Shown: one piece after another, positions 1-10,318 of the stretch | Position numbering within the stretch: the stretch's first letter is position 1 | How the letters are laid out: each line of letters starts with the position of its first letter | DNA from: Cavia porcellus | Taxonomy: Eukaryota > Chordata > Mammalia > Rodentia > Caviidae | Length of the DNA: 64,000 bases | NCBI RefSeq assembly: GCF_034190915.1 | Contig: NW_026947499.1 | Coordinates: 6,291,243-6,355,242 of the forward strand | Direction of reading: 5' to 3' | The notes under the pieces: generated by a model | Databases searched by the model: none | Told to the model about the DNA's origin: nothing | Seen by the model: only the letters and a program-made list of their open reading frames with translations | Program-made: the position numbers and the translations under genes

Positions 1-1189
1 GCAGGCCCCCAATTAAATGCTTTGGAATTCAGATGCAGACCAGACAGAAGACACAGCCCCAGAGGAGCTCTGCAAGGTGTTCAGGCTGATTGCACCAGAG
101 CACCGGGGGACTCTCATTCCCACTCACCAGCCCTGCCTTGGGATAAGGAAGTTACTGATACAGATTTTCAAAAGGCAGCATAGAAGGCGATAACACGGCA
201 TGTTACGGTTGGCTACACCTTGCTCGTCATCTGTTGCTAGGCAGAATTTACCCTCTGTACATTTGGCATTTGGAATGTTAAGCTTTGTTAGCTTTGTAGC
301 TTTCTAAAGATGGGCAGCCTGTGTTTTCCAGTCTGTCCCTGACTAGGTTCCGGTCCCAGGTATTTGGCATGGGCTGCACAAACCTCGCAGACACCTGTGG
401 CCCACTGCTGTGCCCAACACCGGGGGCCCAGAGGGGAGACAGGAAGAGACAGCTGCTGTAATCGGTGATGCTCTAAACTCACCCGGGTCCCTTAAAGAGA
501 AAGCCAGGGACAGTTGGGAAATGAGCTCCTGTCCCAGGTGAGAGAGGACTGGACCCCAAGTGCAAGATAGACGGGGCTTCCACCGGGCCGTGCTCTGCAC
601 AGGAGGCCGCTGATGCACCCACCTTGCAGCCCTGGAGGGTTGGCTGTCCCTGTTCCCAGAGCGCCGTGAGGCCGACCAGGACCTTCATGAGCTAAAGAGG
701 CCGGGGGAAGCGGCAGGGCCCTGTCCACAGACATTGCTGTCTAATCAGAGGAGCCTGGTTACCCCGAAGGTCCGGGGTGGGCCAATTCAGACTCCACTTC
801 CTTCCTGGAACCTTGCCTCTGCGTCCATAGCCACAGTTAGCGCCAAAGGATCCTCTGGTCAGAGATCCTCTCCTCTGCCCAGGCATTGGCCACGCCTGTA
901 AACCAGCGTTGTCCTGGACCTGGTGAGCAAATGGGACACTGGTGACCTGGGGCTGCGGGTCCCGAGGCGGCTTGGTGCACGGGGCAGGAGCTCCCTCCAG
1001 CATGTGGGAAGGCAGCTGGGCTCACAGCAGGCCGCTGAAGCTGCGCCTCTGCCCCCAGGCACCTCTGCTCATCCTGGGCCTCAGTATTAGGAAAGGACAG
1101 AGCTTTAAACATCCACACGGACTCCAGGTCCACCTTCCCCTGGAAGGAAAGGGCCTTGCTGCTGAGTAATCTCTGTAAACCACTCCCAC
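1..1189. other. Intergenic sequence, no gene recognised
   Basis: Unique-looking sequence with no recognisable protein family, SINE or RNA gene. Open frames here are short and overlap on both strands, as expected of non-coding GC-rich DNA. The right-hand part (about 940-1189) may be badly decayed retroviral pol upstream of the recognisable RNase H segment, but I could not align it to anything. Confidence 0.5.
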
Positions 1190-1695
1190 CCCCACCCCCG
1201 CAGGCTCTTCCACATCTGCGGGAGGTAGGCCGCCTTCCTAGGCAGGTCGCAGTCATGCACTGTAGGGGACATCAGAGGGACCTGTCCCAAGTCTCCTTGG
1301 GAAATTGGCTGACAGGGACACCAGAAGGGCAGCCCAACCCCCCAGGGCCCCTAGCTTTATCCCCAGTTCCTGAGGGACCATCAGAATCAGTCTGTACCCT
1401 CCAAGAAGATAAGTGGGCCTTAGCACAAGGAGGAATTGAAGAGACCCTGGTGCCACTTAGGAAACAAATGGGTCCTTCCCCAGGGGACGCAGTGCAAGGC
1501 TGTGGAACCTCCTCCTCTCCAAGGACCTGTACCTGTACGGAGGACAGGGACAGACGGGGGGGGGGCAGTTAGACGCTACCCATATGCACCACTCGGGGCT
1601 TAAACAGATGTGGGTTCTGGTGGCCACCTTTACAGCAGGACTGAAGCTCTCCTACGTGTTTCAGAAAGGCTGCTGGGGTAGTTGGGGTGCTGCTT
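1190..1695 (+). pseudogene. Decayed ERV class I pol remnant (end of RNase H to integrase start)
   Basis: A + strand reading at about 1,240-1,285 contains a His-Cys-Arg-Gly-His-Gln core followed by Gly-Asn, the pattern at the end of gammaretroviral RNase H where a catalytic region His lies in an HCxGHQ context. About 90 bases on, frames recall the N-terminal integrase region that follows it (a Trp-Ala-x-x-x-Gly-Gly-like stretch near 1,415-1,435). The reading changes frame and is broken by stops, so it is not a functional gene. Its downstream part reappears after the HMGB1 insertion (2,927-3,600). This is a family-level call from motif memory; related ERV1 families cannot be told apart here. 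Confidence 0.6.
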
Positions 1696-1708
1696 AAAGA
1701 AATCAACC
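1696..1708. repeat. Target-site duplication, left copy
   Basis: The 13-mer aaagaaatcaacc lies directly before the HMGB1-like 5' UTR and recurs at 2914-2926 directly after the poly(A) run. The preceding TT gives a TT/AAAG nick site, close to the L1 endonuclease preference TT/AAAA. Confidence 0.92.
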
Positions 1709-2913
1709 CCCATAGAGACAGCGCAGGGGCAAGTGAGAGCCGGACGGGCACTGGGCGACTCTGTGCCTCGCTGAGGAAAACAAGTAAACATGGGCAAAGG
1801 AGATCCTAAGAAGCCAAGAGGCAAAATGTCATCATATGCATTCTTTGTGCAAACTTGCCGAGAGGAGCATAAGAAGAAGCACCCAGATGCTTCCGTTAAC
1901 TTCTCAGAGTTTTCTAAGAAGTGCTCAGAGAGGTGGAAGACCATGTCTGCTAAAGAGAAAGGAAAATTTGAAGACATGGCAAAGGCGGACAAGGCTCGTT
2001 ATGAAAGAGAAATGAAAACTTATATTCCTCCTAAGGGAGAAACAAAAAAGAAGTTCAAGGATCCCAATGCACCCAAGAGGCCTCCTTCGGCCTTCTTCTT
2101 GTTCTGTTCTGAGTATCGTCCAAAAATCAAAGGAGAACATCCTGGCCTTTCTATTGGTGATGTCGCAAAGAAACTGGGAGAAATGTGGAATAACACTGCG
2201 GCAGATGACAAGCAGCCTTATGAGAAGAAGGCTGCTAAGCTGAAGGAGAAGTACGAAAAGGACATCGCTGCCTACCGAGCTAAAGGAAAGCCTGATGCAG
2301 CGAAAAAGGGAGTTGTCAAGGCTGAAAAAAGCAAGAAAAAGAAGGAAGAGGAGGAAGATGAGGAAGACGAAGATGAGGAGGAGGAGGAAGATGAAGAGGA
2401 TGAAGATGAAGAAGATGATGATGATGAATAAGTTGGTTCTAGCGCAGTTTTTTTTTCCTTTGTCTATAAAGCATTTAACCCCCCTGTACACAACTCACTC
2501 CTTTTGAAGAAAAAAAATTGAAATGTAAGGCTGTGTAAGATTTGTTTTTAAACTGTACAGTGTCTTTTTTTTTGTATAGTTAACACACTACCGAATGTGT
2601 CTTTAGATAGCCCTGTCCTGGTGGTATTTTCAATAGCCACTAACCTTGCCTGGTACAGTATGGGGGTTGTAAATTGGCATGGAAATTTAAAGCAGGTTCT
2701 TGTTGGTGCACAGCACAAATTAGTTATATATGGGGACGGTAGTTTTTCATCTTCAGTTGTCTCTGATGCAGCTTATACGAAATAATTGTTGTTCTGTTAA
2801 CCGAATACCACTCTGTAATTGCAAAAAAAAGTTGCAGCTGTTTTGTTGACATTCTGAATGCTTCTAAGTAAATACAATTTTTTTTATTAGTTAAAAAAAA
2901 AAAAAAAAAAAAA
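1709..2913 (+). pseudogene. Full-length HMGB1 processed retrocopy (mRNA copy with UTRs and poly(A))
   Basis: This is an intronless cDNA copy of HMGB1 mRNA. It has about 81 bases of 5' UTR, the coding frame 1790-2431, about 460 bases of 3' UTR and a poly(A) run beginning near 2893. The copy is bracketed by a perfect 13-bp duplication (1696-1708 and 2914-2926), the signature of L1-mediated retrotransposition. The 3' UTR stops at the proximal site, after an AATACA-type signal near 2873, so the source was probably a short 3'-UTR isoform. It sits inside an older retroviral pol remnant, on the same strand as SCARB1 and about 20 kb upstream. Little decay is visible, which suggests a recent insertion. 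Confidence 0.95.
1790..2431 (+). CDS. Intact HMGB1-like open reading frame in the retrocopy (213 aa)
   Basis: HMGB1 is a chromatin architectural protein that bends DNA, and a damage-signal cytokine when released. The frame encodes 213 residues. It has HMG box A (about 9-79, with Cys23 and Cys45), HMG box B (about 95-163, with Cys106), a lysine-rich linker and an acidic C-terminal tail. The boxes match the mammalian HMGB1 sequence I remember essentially residue for residue. The only difference I see is the acidic tail, 28 residues instead of 30, from loss of two single Glu codons in the GAG/GAA/GAT repeat. The start is ATG in the context aaacATGg, as in the parent gene. No introns, no stops, no frameshifts. 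Whether it is transcribed cannot be told: retrocopies bring no promoter of their own, and most HMGB1 copies are silent. Confidence 0.85.
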   Translation: MGKGDPKKPRGKMSSYAFFVQTCREEHKKKHPDASVNFSEFSKKCSERWKTMSAKEKGKFEDMAKADKARYEREMKTYIPPKGETKKKFKDPNAPKRPPSAFFLFCSEYRPKIKGEHPGLSIGDVAKKLGEMWNNTAADDKQPYEKKAAKLKEKYEKDIAAYRAKGKPDAAKKGVVKAEKSKKKKEEEEDEEDEDEEEEEDEEDEDEEDDDDE

Positions 2914-2926
2914 AAAGAAATCAACC
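2914..2926. repeat. Target-site duplication, right copy
   Basis: Second copy of the 13-mer aaagaaatcaacc, overlapping the end of the poly(A) run. It pairs with 1696-1708 and fixes the right edge of the HMGB1 retrocopy. Confidence 0.92.
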
Positions 2927-3600
2927 TCAGAGCGGACCATTCCCTCTGTCCAGAGTGACCTTATTTACCTCTCAAATAATTCAGGGAGTTCTCTGGCGTG
3001 AAGGCACAACCCTGTAATCCCAGGACTTGGGAGGCTGAGGCAGGAGGATCGTTTAAGTTTGAGAGTTTGCAAGTTTGCAGCCCGGGCAAAGGCTTTGGGG
3101 ATAAGGTACTACTCTCATTCTCCCTGGCGGCCTCAGTGTTCTGCGAAGTACCAGGCCCTCAGTGAGCTTTGGCAAAACTGCCAAGAAATGCCTGAGTCCT
3201 GGTTCTGAGTACCACTGATGGCATGAAGGAGGATTTGTAACCTCCCGAACCTGGCCAAGTTGGAGCTCATTACATGGAAGGCCATTTGTGTCCTCCGATA
3301 CCATGACAGACCCAAGACCACAAGGCTCTTACAACACCTCATCAATATGGGGCCAGGGCAACCCTCATCCGAATGGACGGCAACAGAGTCCTGTAGGTTC
3401 CTGGCCCAGGGCCACTGCCTAGCGTCCACCCAGTGAAAACCTGAAAACCTGGAGAGCGGGGACACCTGCTGACCAGTCAGAGCCGAAATGGAAAGGGCCC
3501 TTCTCCGTGACCCTTGCCAGCCCCACCTGAGCTGTCTGAGGAAGGTAACCATCCAAAGGAAAAGGCTACTCCGTGAGCCTCCTCCGAAGACTGAAATTTC
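2927..3600 (+). pseudogene. ERV class I pol remnant continued (integrase C-terminal part), with SINE insertion
   Basis: This continues the provirus split by the HMGB1 copy. At about 3,482-3,510 a + strand reading shows Pro-Lys-Trp-Lys-Gly-Pro-Phe, the hallmark of the gammaretroviral integrase C-terminal domain, followed by a Thr-rich segment like the usual one, then stops. A degraded B1-type SINE (about 2,990-3,110) interrupts it. Several frame changes and stops show it is long dead. I recognise no env. The order of events is provirus, then HMGB1 copy and SINE. Confidence 0.6.
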
Positions 3601-3879
3601 TCTTTAAACTGCAAAGCTCCAGGCTGCTACAGATAAGAAAGCCAGGCCTGGCGCAGGCCAAGGCCCCAGGGTTTTGACAGCTCATCCGACCCACCGACCC
3701 ACCGGGCTGTCTCCAGGAAGCCTGGAAGCTGGACCTGCCCCTTCTTTTTGCCATGAATTTCTGATTCCTTCCACCAGGCAGGAGCCACAGCAGCCCCAGG
3801 CAGTTGGGAGGAGGCCTCTGCAGCGCCTTCCAGCTCGAAGGAGCCAGGGAAGACAGAGCCCTCCGCGCCCGGCTGCCCA

Positions 3880-4190
3880 CGAAGTTGCACAGGACTGGGG
3901 TAGCGCCGGGAGAAGTGAGGTAGCAGCGCAGGGCCTGGTAAAGCTGGCTGGGCTGTCAATCATGGGAACCCGGAGCAGCGCCAAATAACTCCCAGGGCCC
4001 CGGATGTGGAACTTCTCGCGGGCTCCCACGAGACAGGGGCGGCATAAAAGACAGGCGCTCCGGGTGCCCGCCAGCCTGGCACCCCAGTGGCAGGGCGTAA
4101 CTTTCCTCTTTGGGTCCAGCTTTAGTCTGCAGAGCCGGTTTTCCTCTTACCCCATTTACTCCCCGCTGTCCTTCGTTCGTTCTTCTTTTT
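3880..4190 (+). promoter_or_regulatory. GC-rich block with TATA-like box, possible old LTR promoter
   Basis: A CATAAAAG box at 4043-4050 lies in a GC-rich stretch with several CpGs, followed by pyrimidine-rich sequence. It lies about 450 bases after the retroviral integrase remnant on the same strand, so it could be part of that provirus's 3' LTR or of an unrelated promoter. No terminal inverted TG...CA boundaries or polyadenylation signal could be fixed, so both readings are tentative. Confidence 0.3.
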
Positions 4191-5223
4191 TGTGTCTTTT
4201 CTGTCTCCCTATGCAGTTCAGGCTGGCCTTGGGCTCACTTTGTAGCCCAGGCTGGTCTCGAACTCGCAGTGATCCTCCTGCCTCAGCCTCCCAGAGTGCT
4301 GGGATGACAGGCGTGTGCCACCATGGCCGGCCATCAACTATTATTTGACCTTGTTCCAAACCAGGGAGGTCAGTTGCCTATCGTCTGGCTTCTAGCAGTT
4401 TCTTTCAGAGTCATCACGGACTTCCACCAACTGTGCTCGTGTTTAAAAAAGCCTTGTTCCATACCCAATACAGATTTAGTTTATGTAATGCAATATTTAA
4501 AAAACAAAGTAAAAGTGTTTCTGATTCATCTTCTCCTCTGGCCACGATCGGATTTAGTTTCTTGGCATTGGCGACTAAACCTCGGGGCTCTGTTGGTGAA
4601 TTAATGTTTATAGTACCCAATCCCCGTGCATGTATTACTTTTTCAGTTTAAAAACACGGTTTTACCAAGTTACAGAGGCTGGGCTTGAACTTGTGATCTT
4701 CCTGCCTCAGCCTCCCGAGTAGCAGTAGGTGGGGTAATAGGTGTTCACCACGGTGCCCTGCAGGATTCATGTTTCTTCCTTCTTACATCTCGGATTGTGT
4801 AGCACAGTGATTTCAAAGGCTGTCGGAATAACTCGAGATCAGATCAACATGGAAAAGTTACAGAATTGAATTTAAATATTTTAATATCAACAAAAGAGCA
4901 TACAAATTGGTAACCACATCAACTCCGAATATATATATATATATATATATTTTTTTTCTTTCTTTTTTTAGTCAAAGTCTATTTATATAGCCCAGGCTGG
5001 CCTCACACTTGGTCCTCTGGCTTTAGCTTCCTGAATGCTCTAATTACAGCCGTTGGCCACCACACCTGGCTGCCTGGGAGCTCTTATTTCATGAGGGTTC
5101 TTTTTTTATTTTTTTCAATAGTGGGGATTAAACCCAGGGCCTACCCCCTGAGTGACATCCCTGGCAGTTTTTATTTGGAGAGAAGGTTTTACTAAGTCAC
5201 GGAGTTGCCCATGCTGGGCTAAA

Positions 5224-5312
<89 letters not shown>

Positions 5313-5400
5313 AGTCTATGCAGTGCAAGCTGGCCTCAAACTCATGGCAGTCCTCCTGCCTCAGCCTCCTGAGTGCTGGGACTACAAGGGTGCGCCACCC
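4190..5400 (-). repeat. Cluster of antisense B1/ID SINEs with AT simple repeats
   Basis: Antisense B1-type units lie at about 4190-4325, 4649-4762, 4965-5075 and 5312-5400. Each carries the antisense B1 core gcctcagcctcc and, mostly, a 'ctggcctcgaactc'-like segment. An antisense ID unit lies at about 5105-5180 (gggattaaacccagggcc). An (AT)n run lies at 4929-4950. A longer (AT)n run at 5231-5272 continues into about 40 T residues (to 5311), the reversed A-rich tail of the adjoining SINE. No gene is present. Confidence 0.8.
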
Positions 5401-7620
5401 TTGGGTTAAAATTTGAGACCCTCAAGGCCCCCCGCCGTTTCACCTGACCCCTGGTGAGGGTCAGGACACCAGGACCACACGGCCTTCACACTGCCAGCTC
5501 AAGGGGCTCACGGTGGACCCGACGCCTGGTTTGGGGCTGTGGGTGGGAAGTGAGTCCGGGGCTTCTAATGCAGTCCCATGTGGGGAGCTGAATGCATAGC
5601 TCCGCCGTGTTAGAATGTAAGAGACCCAGCTTGGAGACCCTTAGACCAGAGGAGGGCGAGGTGAGTGTATGATGATGCCATGGGAGACCCCAGTATCCGA
5701 CAAGTTAATCTGCGCGTCCATACGTGTGTGTACGTCTTGCTGCTGTTTTGAGACAGGCTCCTGCTTGAGGGGATCCGTCTGACTCAGCCTCCAGGGTGCT
5801 CCATCGCACCCAGCTAACCAAGCTCATTTAGAGTAAAGCAGGTACAGGTGAAAACTGAAACACACCAGAGAGGGAGATGTGCAGCATCTCTGTGCCCTTC
5901 TAGGTGGCCTGAGTGTTGGGTGCACAGGGTCCCTCTCCCGGCCTGAACAGAAGCCCAGGAGGCCCATTCTTCCTGCCCCCTTCTCCGCCTGAGTAGAGTT
6001 GGAAGCCTGGCAGGGGCTCCACAGCAGACAGCTGCTTAGTGAGCACGAGCCTTGGGATCCCTCCCCAGCACTGCAAAGAAAAAGTAAAAAGAATCCGTTT
6101 TGAGAATAATTTGCACTTCCCTGTAGATCTGTCTTGTAATATTCCATGTGGAGGTCTGTACTGTCTGACCCTTATTCACCAGCATATCATTATAATTTAA
6201 ATTAGAATTAGAAAATGGGTGTGGTGGTGCTCGCCTGTGATTCCAGCACTCAGGAGGCTGAGGCAGGAGGATCACTGGGAGTTCAAAACCAGCCTGGGCT
6301 ACACGGTGAATTCAGGACAGCCTGTATTTATACAGTGAGACTCTGTCTCAAAAATCCAACCCCCCCCAAAAAAAAAACCCAAAACAGACCAATATCTACA
6401 TCAGGCCACATTCTCAGGACCTGGTAAATTTTATCTTGAGTCAGCGCTTTGATAAGTAGCCCAGACTGGTCTTGAACCTCAGATCTTCCTGTCTCAGCCT
6501 CTCATGTGCTGGGATCTCAGGTGTATACCTCTGTACCCAGCAAGATAAACTTTTTGCAGTGAACTGGCTGGATTGAAGGCCATGTATGTTTTAAATATAG
6601 ACAGACTGTGAAATTCTCCCCCAAAGTGTCCCATCCCCGCCAGCCTGAGGGCTCCAGGGACTCTGGGCTTCGCTACCCTGGAGGGGGAAGTGGGCCCTCG
6701 TGACAGCGTCCTGTGAAAACTGACCTAAAGTGCCCTCCCATGCATGCCCTCCTCCTGACTGTTCCTCCCAGCATGGTTACTCTGGGGTGGGAACAGCGTG
6801 TCCCTCGGTGTGGGTCTCGATGGGGACTCCCGCACCAGCTGGACTCCTGTCACCAGTCATTGGCTGCAGTGGCCGCAGAGGTGCCACAGGGGCCTGAGGA
6901 TGGCCCAGCGCTGTGACGCCCTGCCAGGGCCCCAGCTGCCACTTTGGAAACGTCCTGCAGCTTCGCTGGGGTGGTGTGTTCCGGAACAGGAGGGACAGGG
7001 CTCTTCTTCGCCTGCCCCTCCGTCCTCCTCCTCTTTCAGCTTTTGGAGACAGTTTCCCTGTGTGTCCAGGCTGGCCTGGAGCTCCCTGGCATCGTCCTGC
7101 CTCAGCCTCCCGAATGTTTGCAATATGAGTGGGCCTCGTGGACACTGTAACGGAGCGGAATGAGTCAGTCATCAAGGGACGTGACCTGCAGGACCTCCTG
7201 GCCGGTGAAGCTCAGGCCACTGCCAGGCTTTGGGGTATCTCCATCCTCATGTCTCTCCAGGGACAGCCGCCAGCAGGTGCAGCAGGCTGGCTCCACCCAG
7301 CCTTCCCAGAAAGAAGCAGGAAGACCTGTCCCTGCAGCTTTGTTCTTCTTTTCTAGTTACTTAGTGTTTGGTTTTGGTGTTTTTTTGGAGACCATCTATG
7401 TAGCCCAGGCTGGCCTCAGACTCTCCTCAGTGCTCCTCCTGCCTCAGCCTCCTGAGTGGCTGCTGGGGTCACAGGTGTGCACTACCTCCCCCACCCAGCT
7501 GGAACCTGCTATGTTGCCCAGGGTAGCGCAGTGTGCATAACCTCCCTTAGATGCCTAAGCAGCCCTTCTTTCATGATCCCGTTCACTGTGATGGGGCGGG
7601 GACACTTTATTTTGTACTAA
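5401..7620. repeat. Intergenic segment with scattered B1 SINEs
   Basis: Antisense B1-type units lie at about 5735-5820, 6440-6545, 7040-7135 and 7370-7495. A sense B1 at 6205-6385 has an A/C-rich tail and shows the internal duplication in which a 'gttcaaaaccagcctgggct' segment is followed by a second similar one. The sequence between them (5401-5735, 5820-6205, 6545-7040) has no feature I recognise. Confidence 0.7.
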
Positions 7621-7790
7621 AATGCTGTAGCTGGGCGTAGTGTTGCACGCCTGTGATCCTGGCACTTGGAAGCTGAGCCAAGAGGATTGCTATGAGTTCA
7701 GGATCCACACAGGGCATTCAAGGCCAGCATGGTCTGCAGAGCAAGACCTTGTCCCCAAACCAAAGCTAAAACCCAACAAAAAATAAAGCA
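7620..7790 (+). repeat. Sense B1-type SINE
   Basis: It starts at 'gctgggcgtagtg', continues with 'cctgtgatcctggcactt' and ends in an A-rich tail near 7790. It carries the internal duplication of the 'ttcaaggccagc' segment. Boundaries are approximate. Confidence 0.75.
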
Positions 7791-7867
7791 ATCCCTTGAT
7801 TCCTGGCTCTCACTGATTGATGTTCAGATAGAGTTCAGCTCCCTCACTGAAGCTACTTTGCACCTGC

Positions 7868-7935
7868 CACTTCCCTACCCAGAATGCTGTTTTCCTACCC
7901 AGAATGCTCTGCTTCCCTACCCAGAATGCTCCACT
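7868..7935. repeat. Three-copy short tandem repeat, about 22 bp
   Basis: The segment tacccagaatgct occurs three times at about 22-base spacing, with cttcc-like spacers varying slightly. It is a small imperfect minisatellite with no coding meaning that I can see. Confidence 0.8.
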
Positions 7936-8186
7936 TTCATGGCCTGCTTCATTGAGTTCTTTAGTGTGGGCTCAGATTCTACTCAGAGAGGCCCTCTAAG
8001 GCAGGCTGGATTACAGCTCATCCCAAAAGATGTCCATATCTTAATTCCCCCCGGGGGGGTAAGGAGGACTTTTCTACTCTCTATAATTTAAGCGCCCCAG
8101 ATACCTTACCTACACCTACCATATTTGTCCTTTTATACTGGCTATTTTTGCATAGCATACTGTCAGAGATTTATTCATATGATACC

Positions 8187-8527
8187 TGTCTTAGTTACTT
8201 TTTACTCGTCACTGAGACAAAATACCTGATGCTCAAAGCTAGGAAAGGAAAGGTTTATTTCTTACAGATTTTGGAGATTTCAATCCATACTAGTTGGCTC
8301 CAAGGCAGGGTGGCATGGCAGGGCCACAGTTCATGGCAGCAGCAAACAGCAAGGAGGAAACCAGCAAGAGAGAGAGACACATCTTCCTGCCATTACACCG
8401 TATGCTGGCTCCACCCCTAGGCAGGTGTAGCCCTGACACCACCAATCCAAGCTCTAGACAATGAACCAATCACAAGTGCACAATGCAAATGCATGAGGCC
8501 TGGGGGCCACCGACATAAACCATGACA
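8187..8527 (-). repeat. 3' LTR of a MaLR retrotransposon (minus strand)
   Basis: A 341-bp repeat that matches 9971-10450 in direct orientation. Read on the minus strand it begins TGTCATGG and ends TAAGACA, the TG...CA termini of an LTR. It has an AATAAA polyadenylation signal about 60-70 bases before its end. It borders a polypurine tract (8528-8545, written as pyrimidines on the + strand). It differs from its partner at many sites, so the insertion is old. Confidence 0.85.
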
Positions 8528-9948
8528 TTCCACCCCTGGCCCCCAAAGACTTATGCACATCCTTTATACAAAAGACATTTAGTCCACCTCCAAGAATTAG
8601 CAAAATCTTAACATTTTCAGCATTGCTGAGAAGTCGAAGTCCTAAGTCTCCTCCGATATCTATGGCCAACTCTGAACTGTAACCCCCTGTACAAATGAAA
8701 CAAGGTTAAATATTTCTGAAATGCAAAGGCACAAGATACACTTTGCCATTCCAAAAGTTACAAACAGGGGAATATAAAGCATTGGAAACAAAGCAAGTCC
8801 AACATCCAGCAGGATGAACATTAAGTCCTAGAGTTCCATGCTCAGCATCTGAAGCAATCTGGTTGCAAACTCCAAAAGGCTTGGATGGTTCCACCCCCAT
8901 GGCACTTCCAGGGATTTCAGCTCCCACAGCTTCTCTCTTAAACCCTGTCTGCTCACTTTTGGCAGCTTTCCTTGGATGATCCACGTTCTTGGCTTTTTCA
9001 AACTTCTGGGTTCTCCACTGCACCTTTGGCTTCACCCTTACATCTTTACAAAATGCCCTCCCTGGGGCACACTGCTTGGCCAGCCAGGCTGTTTGCAGTT
9101 GAGGTGGAAGCCATCTTACCCTCAAAATTTGTGCATTTCCTTGCACCTAAAATCAGCACCATATGGATGCCACCAAGGTTTGTTGCCAGCTGGAGCAGTA
9201 GCCAGGCTTTTCTCTCTCTTGGCTGTAGGGATCCAGTGCCTGTGGATCACTGGGCTCTGCTTACCTGAGGAAAATCTTCCTGTGGCTGCTGCCATTCTGG
9301 AGCATGGCACTCTGCAGCTTTCTCCTCTGAGCAAATCCTTTCACTTTTGCAGCCTTGAGGCTGCAAAGGGTGGAGACTCGCTGCTTCCCTCTTTCTTGTC
9401 TCTTTGTTCCTTTTCAATAATCGAAGTCTCAGCTCTGTCTTTACAATCCACAGCTCTACTGGAGTTTTCCTTCTGGCCAAACTGCTAGCATTTTAAATTA
9501 TCCTGCTGGGCTCTTTGCTCTTGGTTTGTAACATAAAGCTGGCTAAAAGCCCCGATAATAGCCATGCCACAGCCTCAACATTTGACTGCCTTGAAATTTC
9601 CTTTGCCAGATTAATCAGTCCATTGCCCTTTGTCTCAGTCTCAGGCAAAGTTTCTGGGCATGAGAAAAATGCAGACTAACTTTTTGCTAAGCCATAACAC
9701 ATTATGGGAGGTCCAACAACCAATGCAGTCCTTCTTCCCAGCAGAAACCTCCCAAGCCTGGTCTTTACCATCGAGCTTTCTATCAGCCTTCTGGTCTCCT
9801 GAGCTCTGACCAGAATCTCCTCTGCAGAACAGCTGAAGCTGCTCCAGCTCTATGCATCCAGGTGACATGTCCAAACCTTTCCAAACTCTGCCCATAAGCC
9901 ATTTCTAAAGCTTCTCGAAAACATGGTCAGGTATCGTCACAGTGACGA

Positions 9949-9963
9949 CCCCACTCCTGGTAC
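9949..9963 (-). other. tRNA-Leu-like primer-binding site of the MaLR element
   Basis: The minus strand reads TAGTACCAGGAGTGGGG just inside the 5' LTR. The CAGGAGTGGG core matches the reverse complement of a tRNA-Leu acceptor end. It sits five or six bases from the LTR boundary, as expected for reverse-transcription priming in this group. Confidence 0.65.
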
Positions 9964-10034
9964 TAAATTCTGTCTTAGTTACTTTTTATTCGTCGCTGAG
10001 AGAAAATACCTGATAACCAAAGCTAAGAAAGGAA

Positions 10035-10154
10035 AGTTTTTTTTTTTATTATTTTTTTTTGGTCTTTTTCCTTTTTATCGGTACCAGGGATCGAACTCAT
10101 GACTGCCTGCTTGCAAGGCAGGGACTTATGCTGCTGAGCTAAATCCCCAGACCC
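10035..10154 (-). mobile_element. ID-type SINE (antisense) inserted in the LTR
   Basis: A T-rich left end (reversed A tail) is followed by 'ggtaccagggatcgaactc', the antisense B-box region of a tRNA-derived ID element, and by 'gctgagctaaatccccag', its antisense 5' end. The LTR segment aggaaagttt occurs on both sides, a target-site duplication of about 10 bp. This shows insertion after the LTR element. Confidence 0.85.
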
Positions 10155-10268
10155 TAGAGGAAAGTTTTATTTCTTACAGATTTTGGGGGTTTTGGTTGGC
10201 TCCACAGCAGGGTGGCATGGCGGGGCCGCAGTTCATGGCGGCTGCAAACAGCAAGGTGAAAACCAGCA

Positions 10269-10315
<47 letters not shown>
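10269..10315. repeat. (GA)n microsatellite
   Basis: Nearly pure AG/GA dinucleotide run inside the right LTR. The left LTR has only a short 'agagagagag' at the same place, so this copy has expanded. Confidence 0.95.

Positions 10316-10318
<3 letters not shown>

Noticed and set aside
1925..2491. Open frame of 188 codons antisense to the HMGB1 copy
   Set aside because: Mirror of the GAA/GAT acidic-tail repeat; a well-known shadow of HMGB1 coding sequence.
7868..7935. Three short repeats as possible transcription-factor array
   Set aside because: No known binding motif in the unit and no promoter context; more likely a small slippage repeat.
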